Positions 1 to 14,255 of a DNA stretch of 64,000 bases are shown here, piece after piece (the first letter of the stretch is position 1; every line of letters starts with the position of its first letter). Below the pieces are notes generated by a model. The model did not search any database and was not told where the DNA came from. It saw only the letters and a program-made list of their open reading frames with translations. A program made the position numbers and the translations under genes. This DNA comes from Oscheius dolichura (Eukaryota; Nematoda; Chromadorea; Rhabditida; Rhabditidae): assembly GCA_932521035.1 (NCBI GenBank), contig OW051497.1, positions 6,572,001 through 6,636,000 of the forward strand. The letters run 5' to 3'.

Positions 1-1460
1 AACGAAGATTGTCAAATGACCTACATCTAGCATATCGGGCACAGAGAAGAATCCGTCGTTTTGGAAGGAGAAAACTGTCGGTGATAAAAGGCGATTCTTT
101 TCCTTCTTATCCGGCATCAGGGAGAATAGACGGGGTGACATGATTGACATTTTGCCATTGACAAATCCGGGGATATTCTGATGTTGCGCCTGAAAACAGT
201 ATGTTTTGTGGGATGCAATCTGATCCTACTGCAAAAGCATTTACTGCTCCGATGACATCAGCCAAGACTTCCGCAGCATCCTTTTGCACTTGAGGATCCT
301 CACTCGTAATTCCAAGTTGTTTCATGAGTCTAAAATACGTCTCAATGTGTCCTGTTGATTAACTTACCCTTTGTTTTCATCATTAACTAACTTGAAATAT
401 GATTTGACCATATCTGATTTATCGACGTAGTCTTTGATTTTCTTCAACTTTTGAATGTTGGGGAACCCAGCTGGTTTACCACCTGAATATCAGTTCAGAT
501 TAAAGCAAAAAGTACAACTCACCAACGAAGTTTTTCAGGTAAGTCATCGCAATTTTGGAATAGTCAATAGCCGGCTTGGAACCGACAACCGGGACGATGG
601 GCACGTCTTCAACCTTCCGCTTTGTCCTGTGCTTTGTTTGGAGCCGCTGCATTCCCATGACATTCCTCTCCAGTTCTTCTTCTATCCGTTTAGCGTCCAC
701 CTAAATGATATATTTCAGAATAAAGCAACTCTCACCTCAGAAGCCTTTATCCTTTCCCTCTTCTGCTTCTCTCTTTCCTCGGCCAGGAAGACATCCCACG
801 CGTCGTCGATGGTGTCTCTCCGAATCCGTTTCCTCCTTGTTTGAGCTCTAATGGGGTTCTTCACATAGCCAAAGCCCTTCTTGTAGTAAAGGCCTTTCCA
901 CATCTTATTATATTTTCTATCTTGTTGTGTACTGTACACAGGTCGGGTAATCCCTTCCGAAGTGCTATAGCTTGAAGCAGGAGGAATGATTGGGCGACTA
1001 GCAGATTTTTTAATAGAGATGTTCACTACGGGCTTCTGGGCCGGGCGTTCGATCTCCCTTTTCCTATTATAGTCTCGAGAATCAAAAGCGCGGACTGCAC
1101 ATCTCGCCAGGTCCACCGTGGTCTTCGCACCTTTCTCACACTGCTGATAGACGGTATTCTCAATGAAACTTGTCTCTTCTAAAGCAGCTCGAGCTTTCAT
1201 CTTAACGGATTATTATTCAGTCTTTATAAATAAACCTACTTTTATTAAACCTCGCACTGTAGCCAAATACCATAATTGCCGTAACTTTTCTTTGTCTAGG
1301 TCGTAATAAACAGATTTGCCCTGCGGTTGATCTTGCCCGGGGGTTTCTTTGATTTCTGCGGCCACCATGGTATAGACTGAACTGTATTTCTTTAATCCTC
1401 AAGGGAAAACTTACGGGAGGCAGCAGATAATATAACTAGCAGTAGCTTCGTAGTTGCCAT
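1..1460 (-). CDS. MLT-10-like secreted moulting-cycle protein (3' end cut by window)
   Basis: At least six exons with introns of about 35-50 bases. The start at 1458-1460 gives a signal peptide (MATTKLLLVILSAAS, then small residues and AAE). Two other ATGs a few bases upstream lie in other frames and soon stop. A basic, Arg/Lys-rich middle region follows, and then a conserved C-terminal region around 1-250 with two repeats of the family signature: MSPRLFSLMPD followed by RLLSPTVFSFQNDGFFSVPD. That LSPR-F-S pattern is what I know from the nematode-specific Moulting_cycle/MLT-10 family, whose members are secreted by epidermis around moults. The role here is inferred from the family; substrate and partners are unknown. 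The coding region runs off the left edge. An ATTTTAG acceptor precedes the start at about 1485, so the 5' end is spliced. Next gene downstream of its promoter is bestrophin, same strand, 2.2 kb away. Confidence 0.8.
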
Positions 1461-3710
1461 CCATCCATGAGGTTGTGTACCGGCCCTAAAATAAGTCACA
1501 GAGTTCTTTGCACTCGTATCAATTTCATTCCAAAAATTTCAGTGGGCGGGATTTCCTAATGGCCCATTTTTTGCAAGATATCAAATGTGCACCTGTCATG
1601 TTGAGCTCGGCGGCAGATGGTAGAGGATGAAGGGAGAACGCAAATGGACAGCCGGCTGACAGGGATAATTGCACTACTATATCCGGTCAGCGTGGGTCAG
1701 AATGGCACTTTTTTCAAGCCAGTGGTTAAATACGTTACGAAACAGGAAGGAGCTCGGCTCATACAAAGAACCGTTTTATCTAAAGAAATAGGGCGGTCTT
1801 GCAAATGTAAACTTATGCCTGAGAAAGATCAGGCAGGTCTCTACGAAACGCCTACTTCTTATTCAAAAGACAATTACTCAATAGTATCTACAACGGAAAA
1901 CGTCCGATCGTAGTTGATCTCCTACAGGTGTTAATCACGAGAGTCACACGCAGTACTACAAATGTATCATGATTGCTACAAGCCAAGTTGAGAAACGCGG
2001 AGGGGAGCATAGCGAAGGAGCAAGCTATTGGATGTGAAATAGTCTGGGCCTTTCAACCTGGAGATGTCGATAGTTCAACCGTAGCAAGAACAGTAAAGAG
2101 CTCATCCCCAACAAGGATTGCAAACACCTCGCAAATCAGCTAGTCACTAAAGGAGCCTTGGACAGTAGTTTATGATGAACAAGAATAAGAATGTAGCTTG
2201 GAAAGACGGTCAGACAGGACAATGCTTAAGTGTAGGCTGCTCCCATAAAACCAATGATAGCCCTGTTGTGAATAAAAGACTTCCTAGTTTTAATGTGAGC
2301 GCAGTGAAGAGAAGCGTGAAATCAAAAATTCGGCAGACTGGCGCCATTTATATAGAGGATTTGACTGTATCTGATCAGAAAGAAAATCGCGGACATCCGT
2401 CTGACTCGCACAATGAGCTTATTATGCAACCCGCGTTAAACCTCCTAACAGTTGAGGGCATCAGGACGGAAGCCGAGGCGATTGGCCCAGTTGATAGAAA
2501 AGGAGAGTGTTGCACGTGCTGCATGACTGAGACTATCCTCAAGGGTGGCTGAATGGAATAGGATTATAATCCATTTCGCTCGAAATCTATCTCCTACTTT
2601 GCATATCGACCCTGACGGAGTTCCCACTGGCACAGTTCTCAGAGCTTTGTCGCCGAGGCAGAACTTTGTTGTCAAACACAGGCCGAAAGACCTCTTGGGT
2701 CATCTTTGCTACCTTTACAAAGGGGATATGGTAATGAGATAAAGTTGGCCAGGAGGGAGCGGGCCGCTATAATCTGTGGTACCCTCACTTACCGAAAAGA
2801 AATGCAAACAGTCATTTTCAAATAAACGTGACGGGATAGTACAGTACCAAGCAGACAGATGAATGTAGTTTAAAACCATGGAACGGATGTGGGTGATCCT
2901 ATTATCTTTGGTTTCGAACTTTCGGCTCTTTAACTGGTCTAGCCCTTGAAAATGATAGATTGTAATCCGGATGCCGGACAGTTCTCTGTTTTAAATGGGT
3001 ATTTCCTCTAGCAGTCTAATCGTCGCAAAAGAGTCCAAAATAATCGTGGCTATGAAAAGAAGGCCCGTTATTGCACAGTATGGTGCACGATCTTGGAGAG
3101 AAGCTGTTAATTAATTCGTATGGTGAAGAAAATAAATAAGCGTATTAGAATGGCAAGGTGCAATATGTGCCGCTGGCCGCTTTCAGCAAAAAGAAAGTAC
3201 GAGATGAGAGTACCGGTTGGCTATTATGCCCGTGTGACATGATAGGCGCAGGTTACTCTACTCATCATTAGCTGACCGGTTCACCCCTGGGTTGGCAGTG
3301 ATCCTCAAAGGGGTATAGGCTTACATAAGTGCATAACCGCCCAAGGGGAGATAAAAGACACTTACATATTGCCAAGTAATAACATAGGTTTGCTCGTGGG
3401 GGGTCAGCCAGCTGGTCAGTGCAAACAGCAAATGAAAAGCATCCAACTGACGCAACTTGCTCAGAAGAGTTACGACCAGGAAAACGTCCGTTTAGGGTCG
3501 TACAGTATTCGAAAGGCCTCCTCCGAGAATCCTGGTCTTTTATTTGCTATACGGCTCATGAACATCCCGCAAAGGTCAGGCCAAAAAGACGTCACTTTTA
3601 GGTTGCTCGGTTGGAAGATTTTGAACTGTTGCGACGTGATCAAAGTATCAAAGACAAAATAAATCTTTATTCCTTTTAATAAAACAAATTTTGAAGCTCA
3701 GATTTAACCA
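1461..3710. other. intergenic, no supportable gene
   Basis: About 2.2 kb between the MLT-10-like start and the bestrophin stop. The longest open frames (plus 1617-1913, 2172-2552, 3369-3662) have no domain, no matching splice pattern and no poly(A) signal in place. It probably contains the MLT-10-like promoter and the bestrophin 3'UTR: TTTATT at 3666-3671 (AATAAA on the minus strand) lies 40 bases past the bestrophin stop. Confidence 0.6.
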
Positions 3711-5334
3711 TTACGCGTCTTTTTCCTCTTCAAGTTCTCCGTTGGTCGGTTTTTTACTGAAAAATAAATGTCATATGACTACTTGAAATAGGTATCAAAC
3801 CTCTTGGCATCCATTGCCCTAACCAGGAGACCAAATCTCTGACGTTGATTGGACTTCTTGTCGTCAATAAGTTTTTCTGTTTCTTTAAAGTCCTCACGCG
3901 TGATGAGCTTCATGTCATTCTCTGACATGGTGAAGGATGCCAAGTGAGACTTCGGAATGATATCCTAAATAAAATATCAGACACCCTCACGATTGCGTTA
4001 CTTGAATCTTGAAGGATGCACGGGTGTGGGGAATGGTGGTCTGCATGGGACCACCGATCGAGGGACACTGGTCGGCCAACTCCGTTGCCATCAGATGGGC
4101 AATTGCCGTGTTACGGTCAAGAACATAATTCAACTCTAAATAACATAAGTACTCCGAGATTTATTGGAACCTACCGAAGTCGTCGTCGTCCTCTCCGAAG
4201 GGATTCATCAAATATTGTCCGACTTTCAACCAACCCAGATAGAAAAGCATTTGGAATGTAGTGAAGATTGGGAAAAGGATGGTTATTTCCTTCTCCATGG
4301 ACTTCTGGTCGAGTTTAGGCTGTCGTCCAATGAGGCAGATAAAGAAGTATCCGTAGGTGGCAATGGCCACTACTTGTGTGTAAACCAGCGGAATTTTGAC
4401 CCAGTCGTACACGAAGAGCATGGCAAACCCATCACGATAACTGTATACCTAAAGCAAGACGTCAAAGTGATCAATAACCATGAAGGGCTGTATTCGGCGA
4501 AAGCATTAAACACCCTTGGAATGTCTTGCAAACACACAAACGTGTGCTACGGTTATTTCTTTACCTGTTTAAGGAGCATATCCATCTGAATTGTGTCAAT
4601 GGCCTTGGCGGCGTACTGCTTCTTGATCAGATTAATGATCCACACAATTGGTACGAACCTGTATTTATTTTTCCTGTTATGTGCATGCTCAGCTGTCCTT
4701 ACCATTTTCCATGGGGTGCGTCGGTGTTCATGTACAGATCATATTCCTCTTCTGTCATCAGTTTCGCCGCTACCATGTGTCTCTCCGTGGGGAAACGCTT
4801 TAATGTACGCACCGAGATGCCAGACCAAGCGATGGCTGCCTAATGTGTGTGCCCTTTAAGAGAAAGAAAGAACGGTACCTGTAAGCTGGACCAGCGGGCG
4901 ATCGCCTGTCGCACGGCCAGATTTTCCTTGCCGGGGAGACAGGCCGACACCATCATCATCATTTTGTCGGGCCAAGAGATCCAGTTGAACTGTTCCCACC
5001 TTTAAAAGTACCACTGTAAATAAACAAGTAAGCGCTATACCATCTGGCAACGATGACTGATACGAAGAAACCGAGCAAGAATGAGAGCGGGATATACTGC
5101 GATCCGATTTCGCACCAATTGATCCAACCGGTAAAATATTCTTTCTGTTGTTCATCCAATAGATACCACTGTAATGACTTTTTAGTTTTGAGGACTGGAC
5201 GGTCTTACCTGGAAGGAAAGCACGATGTAGTAGGCGGCGTAGAAAGCAATCATATCCTTAAGTACAGCCTTCCATAACGATCCACGCCATCTCAGCATCA
5301 ACGAGGAAAACTCCTCGTCGTACGAGATCGTCAT
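3711..5334 (-). CDS. bestrophin-family anion channel
   Basis: Calcium-activated chloride/anion channel of the plasma membrane, by family. The start at 5332-5334 gives MTISYDEEFSSLMLRWRGSL, the standard bestrophin N-terminus with its LLLRWRGSI-like motif, followed by the first hydrophobic segment. Later exons carry the segment after the second helix (PLSFLLGFFVSVIVARWY), the VPLVYTQVV helix with the cytosolic stretch before it, and NPFGEDDDDF, the acidic calcium-clasp signature just after the last helix (about 4165-4200). The C-terminal tail contains RAMDAKRFDTY and ends in a Lys/Glu-rich stretch at 3711. Exons are split by introns of about 40-70 bases. An ATTACAG acceptor stands about 13 bases before the start. 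Nematodes carry many bestrophin paralogues, so I do not assign a specific one. Confidence 0.93.
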
Positions 5335-7116
5335 CTCGCTCCGATCTGTAATATATTGTTCCCTTTACAGTAATAAGAATAAAGTAAAGATTTCAAGAAT
5401 GCTTTAAATAACCAAGGAAATATTTCGTACTTTGGTTACGAGAGGTTCATACGGCAATTCGGTCCTTCGGAATGTTTTCTTCACTACCAAAAACGAGTTT
5501 GTTAAGAACTGAGTCAGAAAGCCAATGAGTTGCTTTTACGCAATGAGGACAGCTTGCTTTTAAGGTAAGAGCGGACGGGAAGTGATAGCCGAAAGGGAAA
5601 TGAAATAAATAGACAGACTTCTCCAGAGACGGAGAGTCGAGGTCAGTCACATTACAGTGATAGCGAACTGTAACAGAAGGATTGTCAACAAATTGGCTGA
5701 TGTATCGACCGTTTCCAGAAGAACACCGAGCGGTCTAGACGTCCTGTGCTATAAGTCAACGTACAACTATCAAAGGTGCCACCTTCTTCCCATTTTGACC
5801 CTACGATGATTGCGTATGCCAGTAGAGGCAAACTGGTTGCCCATACTGTTCAGAGACGTTTCATGGCGATTTACAGCTTTGCCATACGAGGAGGCCATTT
5901 TACGGGTGAAATATCTTGAGTACTCTTGAAAATGGTCCCCCCTTATTAGCTCATCGAACCACCGTTTGATATATTTAAAAACCACATCCTCGTTTGCAAA
6001 CAGTCTCAAGTGGCGTTCTAAAAAGGGTTTGAGAAGGGAGAAGAGGTGTACATTTATCATTCTGCAGTATCACACTGGCATTCGACTGAATTGATGAGCA
6101 TTAAAGAGATGGGAAGGTCGTCGGTGGAACAAGGAAGAGAAATATAAAACGGCGGTCAACGAAACGAAAGTGGTTGTGTGATACCAAAAGTTCGTTTAAA
6201 AAGTAGTGAGATGTACACCTGCTGAGGAAAGATTCTACTAACGAAAAAATACAGGAATTCGACCAGTACGAGTTAACTATGCTCTGAGAACACAGAACAA
6301 GGTCTGATTCTTCTGCCCTTTTGGGAGAACGAGTACTAAAGGGAGACCCCAACTGTTAGTAGCATTTTTATCAAATTAACAATGCGTTGGTCTCAAATTA
6401 TGCCATTTCAACCTTTACACCCCAAACAAGGTCGCCCGATGCATGATGCCTTTGTAAGGTGCCAATTGTAGCTACTTATTCGCAAGGACGATAGTGCCCC
6501 AATACGACGAAAGAGGAGATGACAGAAACAAGTCACTGATGTGGGCGACAATGACTTGAAACAATCTAGTATAACAGCGGTTCAATTGGAAAAGGGGACG
6601 ACTCGTTTTCGCCTTGATGCAATTTGCCTTGATCATACAAGTAAGAACTGTTTCCCCGATAGCGATTACAGTAGACGGCAGTCTTGTTGACAGGAAACGC
6701 TGTCGGGTTTGCGCCCGAAAATACAAAATTACAAGGGTTGTGACGAGCAGATCGAGGTTGTCTGACTCACACCGGCTGAAGGAACAGTAGTAACGGTGTA
6801 TATCGAGACAGAACTTTCTGTTTGAGTAAAACGTTGGCCTTGGCGGCCAATTGCGGACAGATAAGACGATCGGGAGGAGGCGCACTTCGCGCAATTCGTG
6901 CCTGCGCATGGTCACAGTTTTTGGCTAAAGATTGATGGTTCAATGAACGACGCCGAGAAAATTGGCTTCCTCTTTTTATGACTCTACTTCCGGCTTCCTT
7001 TGATTTTATAGCGGGCCTCAAACTTGTCACCGTATGGACAGATAAAAACAGTGACGGATCTCTGCTTCCTCGTGAGAAAGGAGCACAATAATTTATACAA
7101 CACAAAAGGATCCACA
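5335..7116. other. intergenic; one weak small-protein candidate
   Basis: Region between bestrophin and the carnitine acyltransferase. Two minus-strand open frames stand out: 5770-6060 (96 codons, starting MINVHLFSLLKPFLERHLRL, protein-like composition) and 6472-6915 (147 codons, Arg/Cys/Leu-rich). Neither has a recognisable domain, splice partners or a nearby poly(A) signal, so I do not call them. No repeats noticed. Confidence 0.4.
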
Positions 7117-9460
7117 TTAGATCTTGGAAGATGGCTTCAGCAAACTGCCTAGAGTGTCAAATGCCCAATGAAGGTTCTCCGCATAGGCATCAATGTTGCT
7201 TTTTGTGCCTTTGAAATCAGTGGCGACTAGCACAATTCTTAATTTCACATAGACAACGATCATTAAAAGTATTACCTATCCTTTCCAATCCGGTAAAATG
7301 TCCCGTAGCCGTCGGGTCTCATTGCACACACATAGCCGTAGCCGCCTACTTCTTTATCAGTCATATAGCCAATAAAACTGAAAGCGGCGATAATTCACAC
7401 ATTGGAGAGGACACACCTCGTGGAGAGCAAGAAGTTGCCGTCGCCTCCAGTCAGCTTCCAAACTTCGTCGGTCATAAAAGTGGGAACACGATGTTTGGGT
7501 GCACAGATGCTCCTATTGAATTCATCCAAAGTCCTACGCAGTCCATAGAGATGCCGGTCAATTCCCCGGCCTTCCATGGCCAGGGCCATGTATTCATTGT
7601 GTGCATCATAGGCTGATTTGAAGAGTTTCTTCAGTTCTCCTTCCTAAAAATCCATCCTTTACTTTACAACTGAGATTGATTTCACAGCAGCGCCGTTCAT
7701 TATCGCTCGTCCGAAGGACACCATCTCAAGGGTACAGCCGCGAACCGTCTCCGTTCTTCCGTGATAGAATTTACGTGTCGAAGCAGTCTCATAAATCGGG
7801 GCGAAACTTAATTACAATCGACTTTTTTGGACCCTGTTCAGGGTTACCTGCCATGGGTTTTCAAGAACGACAGCTGCATTGCAATCTGTACCACGGTGTC
7901 GGTATAAACCTTGGCTGACCGAAGGGCATCATTGCCGTAGCCGGTGAAGCGAACCACTCTTACCCTGTGAATGTCTTTCTAAAAGTACGTAAGGTCGTCG
8001 CAATTATAACGTCAATACCACGAGCTTGAAGTCAGCTTCAGCTTCTTTAATCGCCTTGATGACGTCTGATGTGAAAGTGAACTGAAGTAATTTTGGCTTT
8101 GTAGTTGTATGAGGTTCCTAAAGTGAAACAGTTCTCCATCTTTCGAAAGCATTACCGATGGCTTCCAAACGGTCTTCCTAATTCTAGTGGCTGCATCATC
8201 TCCAGCATGCAGAATGGCGATAGCATCTACGTTACTGTGCTGAAGTTATTTCTGTCTTTCAATTGATAATCCCCTTACATCTCCCTGGACAGATGCCTGT
8301 CCGTCGGCAAAGATACAGACGTTGATGCATTTGTCCTGCCAGTAATATCTATCACTGCCAGTCATGGACTGCACTTGAAGTTCTTGTTCGTCTTTGACCG
8401 TATCGTCGCTTAAGGTTATGCACATGATGGCCTGTTCAATTGTCTTCAGTGATTCCGCGTTGAGTCTGTTCCCGAGAAGGAGTTCACGGTTCTTAAGGTT
8501 ATCTATTCTAGTGTGCAGTGGACTAATACCTTTGCCCACTTATCGCGATGAGATGTGGTTAGCGTCACTACACTGTATGGAGCTTCCTCAGATTCCTTTT
8601 GAATGTGGGAGAAAGCCTAGAAGTGTACGATATTATACTTTTTACTAGCTTACATAATAAAATTGGTCCGGAGTGATGACTTCTCCTTTGTGCATGACAT
8701 CCACTGTCCAGACTTGACCACGACAGATCACCGCAATGTAGGAGGGGCAGTCGCCTTCGGCAGCTGAAACAAACCTCTTTATAGTTTATTTGGACCCAAC
8801 CTGTCCTAAAGTAGCGATCCATGTTATCTTTCGGAATAGCAGGACTCCTAGTAGCATTAAACAAGACGTAGTACTGGTGCATATCCCATACGACTCCTCG
8901 GCTTTTAGTGATAGGGACCTTTTCTCTGAATATACACAATTTGATTAACCCCGGAGGTCTCACAATCTGACTCTTTCCCAAAACTTGGCCCACCAATAGG
9001 CGATATCAGCTGCTCTTGACACTTGGGACCCCTCTAATGAACGGTAGAGAGAATTCATCTACAGCCGAGTTAGGTGTTACAAAAGCAAGAGCACTTACAG
9101 CGGCCAGGTTAGTTGTTGGCGCAAGAGGTTCTCTAATGGTCGTGTAAGCATCGTACCACCAGTCTTCCAGCTAAAGAAATCCGTCTTACGATACAAGCAA
9201 AACTTCTACCCAGTTTCTTTTCTCTTTAGCGCGGTTTTCTAGAGCTGACTGCAGACGGCCAGCTAACGGCGATGTGCGAAACTCCTCGACCGACTCCTTG
9301 GTTTTCTCATACTGTTCATCTGTGGCTACAGCTCTAGCTGAATTTTAAACAGTCCGCAACAAATCAATAAATTACCGCATTTTAGGTATTTGTCCAAAGT
9401 TTCATCTAAAGGTGGAACGGGAAGGGAAGGCAAGTCCTTTTGCAAGGAGAAAGTGGACAT
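7117..9460 (-). CDS. carnitine/choline O-acyltransferase (CRAT/CROT-like) with C-terminal SKI
   Basis: Moves acyl groups between CoA and carnitine (or choline). Many short introns. The N-terminal part has PSLPVPPLDETLDKYL, the family's opening signature. The middle exons give DRYYWQDKCINV, and then a catalytic His in HSNVD (HxxxD pattern), whose codon begins right after an intron near 8230. Downstream come YETASTRKFYHGRTETVRGC (CoA/carnitine-site block), GRGIDRHLYGLR and GYGYVCAMRPDGYG. The protein ends in SSKI, a plausible peroxisomal PTS1 tripeptide (family members commonly end in AKL or similar). I place the start at the ATG 9458-9460. An open, Ser/Phe-rich stretch continues upstream to 9514 after a CTCAG acceptor, so a longer form with another first exon is possible. 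Carnitine acetyl- versus octanoyltransferase cannot be decided by eye. Confidence 0.9.
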
Positions 9461-10222
9461 CGATGCCTGAACGAGGGAATTCGAGGAAAACGAAAAAGTC
9501 CTAGAAGAATTCACTGAGCCATAACGCGGGATGTGAGATGCAACTGAAATTAGCTAAGATTGAGATGAGCAAAGGTCATTCGCTCGACTGGAAAAGGCAT
9601 ATGATCCTCGAAATAGGTTGGAAAGCGACAAAGAGGTACAAAGGTCGCAGTTAACGATTGTAAGCGCAAATGACTTTTAATTCGCGCACGTGGGTCGCCA
9701 ATGTGAAAATAAGAGTGCACTTAGATAGGCGCTGCTATGCTTAGGAAGCGTGGAGATAAGAAAACTGAGTACAAAGTCTACTCCTCTCTCGGGTACACTG
9801 TATTATCTCTGTTATCCGGGTCTCAATCCCTTTCTCCTTTCCGTCTTCGCATTTAGTAGATTAACATACTCTTGCCTCTCTTATTCTTACTTTTACTCTC
9901 ACACGGAAAGAGAGAAATAGATGAATAGATTATTCGTACAGGTTTTTCATCATAACAAGCCTTTTCCCCATCACCTGAAATGTCTCGTCTACCACGTTTG
10001 TTACTTCCTCTCTACTGAACTACATATGCGAAGAAATCTTTATGCATTTTGTTTGTCATCACAAAATACTACACATAAAGAAGATAACCCAGGGGTTACA
10101 GAAGACGACGAGATCTTAACTGGTCCAACCAATAGAAATTTTGCAAGTCAGGTGACTAGGTGAACATGAACACTTGTGTACAAAGCAAAGGGAAAGTGAA
10201 AGACTAAGAAGGAACCAGAAAA
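9461..10222. other. intergenic between acyltransferase and spastin
   Basis: About 760 bases. Holds the upstream region of the acyltransferase and the 3' end of spastin. Nothing coding is supported; the plus-strand frames at 9921-10163 and 10174-10356 look incidental, the second being antisense to spastin's last exon. Confidence 0.5.
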
Positions 10223-12050
<1,828 letters not shown>

Positions 12051-13162
12051 TCTACCCTGTAAGGGTAAAGCTAGAATAAACGGACAGTGAATAATCGAAG
12101 GATAATCGATTTTTTTCAAGTTAGGACAAGGCAGGAGCATTTTTTTCAAACAAACCCTTTAGAAAGTAGTTCTGGGGTGTTTTAACAAGCACAACATTAT
12201 TTTTATATTTAAATGCAGCAAATGGAAGAAGTATAGGTTACGAAATTTTAAGAATAATGGCAAAGCTGCACAGGAATGACTGTTGAAATAAATTCACATG
12301 TGGGGCCTCTCTACGACCTCTGCGTCTCTGCCAATGCGCCGCACTATCAACTGTCGGAATGCATTCACCTGCGACCCAAAAACAGTGGAAACAGCGAACA
12401 AAGGATTTCCACCCGCTCGCTTTTACTTTGTTTTTATTCAAAAGTAAACGCGACAATAAAGGAACCATAATAAGGAACACATCGCATCACTTCCAGATAA
12501 CGGGGCTGTGGCGGGAAATTCCCATAAAAATGATTTTTTTTTCTTTCTATGATGAATCATTGCTAAAACGAGTGATATGACAAGTAAGGGTGACGGGAAC
12601 AAATGGTTGTTCCTTGAAGATAGCAGCTTTCGTAAGAAAGTGAAGCTTACTTTTAGATAAAAGCCAGGCAAGCAAAAGTGAATCGGTGAAATAAGAGTTG
12701 CACTAATCCAGAAAATGGGTGTTTTCAAAGAAGAATTTAAATTCTACATAAAGATTCACCCAGCTATGCGATATCGTTTGATTTGAAGGTGTATACTACT
12801 AAATATTCTTTCATATATAACGTAAGAAACTCTGATATCGACCCGAGTCGGATGTCATCATTAGTATTGTATGTTTTCAACGGCTATTCCCGTTATCCTG
12901 ATACTGTCCTTAGATTTTTATTTTTTGGCAATCCGATATAAATACACAGTCATAAAATTGTTCGTTCTTCTTCTACAAATTGAATAATATTCAGCCGTGT
13001 CAGTAGAGCGCATTTTCTAAGTAAATTTGAATTTGCCGCTTGGCTCGAATGTTTATCTTCATATTGTTAAACTTTCTCTCCCCATATTAATTGCCGCCTT
13101 TTTTGCTTCTCTTACAAATAACAAGAACTTTGCTTTCAGGGTAAATTTTTCTTTTTGTTAAT
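12051..13162. promoter_or_regulatory. divergent upstream region of spastin (-) and F-box-like gene (+)
   Basis: About 1.1 kb between two divergent starts, AT-rich toward the right. No coding exon supported. It should contain both promoters, but I recognise no specific factor sites. Confidence 0.4.
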
Positions 13163-13910
13163 ATGGCAGGCTTTTCCCTGCCGCTTGTTCCTCCTACTCT
13201 TTTGGAGAAAATCGTTACAAAGGTATTTCTCTCTTTTTTTGTTTCTAATGTAAATTTTGCAGTTAGATGGGAGATGCTATGGCCGTATACAGCAGACATG
13301 CCGATATATGGCTGATTTTGTTAAAAACAGTCGAAATATCAGAGTCTGCTGTGATATTGACTGCTCTGTGCGATAGGATGACTTCGGAATTATCTTAGCT
13401 AATAAGATAGGTACTGCTTGTGATTTCGATAGTATGTATGTCTTAACTTTGAATTTTAGGAGGACGTAAACGTGGAAGTGTCCCCTAAGGATGCTATTTT
13501 TGCGTTGCAATTGTTAACTCCACATTTTGCAGGTGTTGCAATCAAAGTGCATAAAGTAAATTGGAACTCAAGAGGTTTTAGTATAGACGAATACTTCGGC
13601 ACATTGAATACAGTATTAGAGGTAACAATAGAGAAACTTGTCCCCTCCATTTTTTACGTTTCAGTATCTGCGTACTACAGAGCTGCCGAAACTTTGCTCT
13701 TTCCAGTTCATGTTAATGTGTGACGAAACCCTGCCCCCTGTCAAGGAACAATTGGAGAGGGAGGAAATTCGCGACTATTCAGTGCCTTGGCATATCCCAG
13801 ACACAGATCCCGAAATGACGTATGTCGTCCCATGTACACTTGGAGTTGACGGGCATCCCTTCCGAATGCTGATGAGCCGACGCTACGGAAGTATATTTTA
13901 CGGCATCTAG
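13163..13910 (+). CDS. F-box-like protein, unrecognised
   Basis: Four exons. Exon 1 starts at 13163 (MAGFSLPLVPPTLLEKIVTK). Exon 2 begins LDGRCYGRIQQTCRYMADF. Together they resemble an F-box: a Leu-Pro opening, an amphipathic helix, then a conserved TCR..ADF turn. Exon 3 (about 13460-13621) begins at an AATTTTAG acceptor. Exon 4 starts with YLRTTELPKL after an intron ending TTTCAG. The end of exon 2 is uncertain because its donor must be a weak GTGCGA or GTCTGC. The stop is TAG 13908-13910, and AATAAA at 13982-13987 fits as poly(A) signal. About 170 residues. If it is an F-box protein it would couple a substrate to an SCF ubiquitin ligase, but no substrate-binding repeat is visible. It faces CPT1 tail to tail, 345 bases apart. 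Confidence 0.6.
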
Positions 13911-14255
13911 TGATTCCGTGAGCCGTTTATTCTCTGCTACCCTTTATCTTTCCACAGCCTAACTTTATTATAGCGGGGCCAAATAAACAGTTTCTTTTTT
14001 CGTAAATTCGCTGTATCTGACGGTTTAGGACTAAGCCAGCGTCTGCCTGTGGGGCCCATTTCCCGTGCAAAGAACAGTGCTTCTAACAAAAAAAAGACAA
14101 CAGTAGAAAAACTACTTTAATTGAAGAGAAAATATTTGGAAGGAGAGAATGACCACGTCGAATATTACAAACCGGTAGAATCTGAGTAAATACACAACCC
14201 ACAATCACAGAAAGTTGGGATGATTTTTGTAAAAGAAGGAAGGAGTGGGTTGTTA

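Noticed and set aside
2172-2552. 126-codon plus-strand open frame
   Set aside because: No domain or gene context; overlapped by another frame on the opposite strand.
6472-6915. 147-codon minus-strand open frame
   Set aside because: No domain, low-plausibility composition, no splice or poly(A) context; such lengths arise by chance at this base composition.
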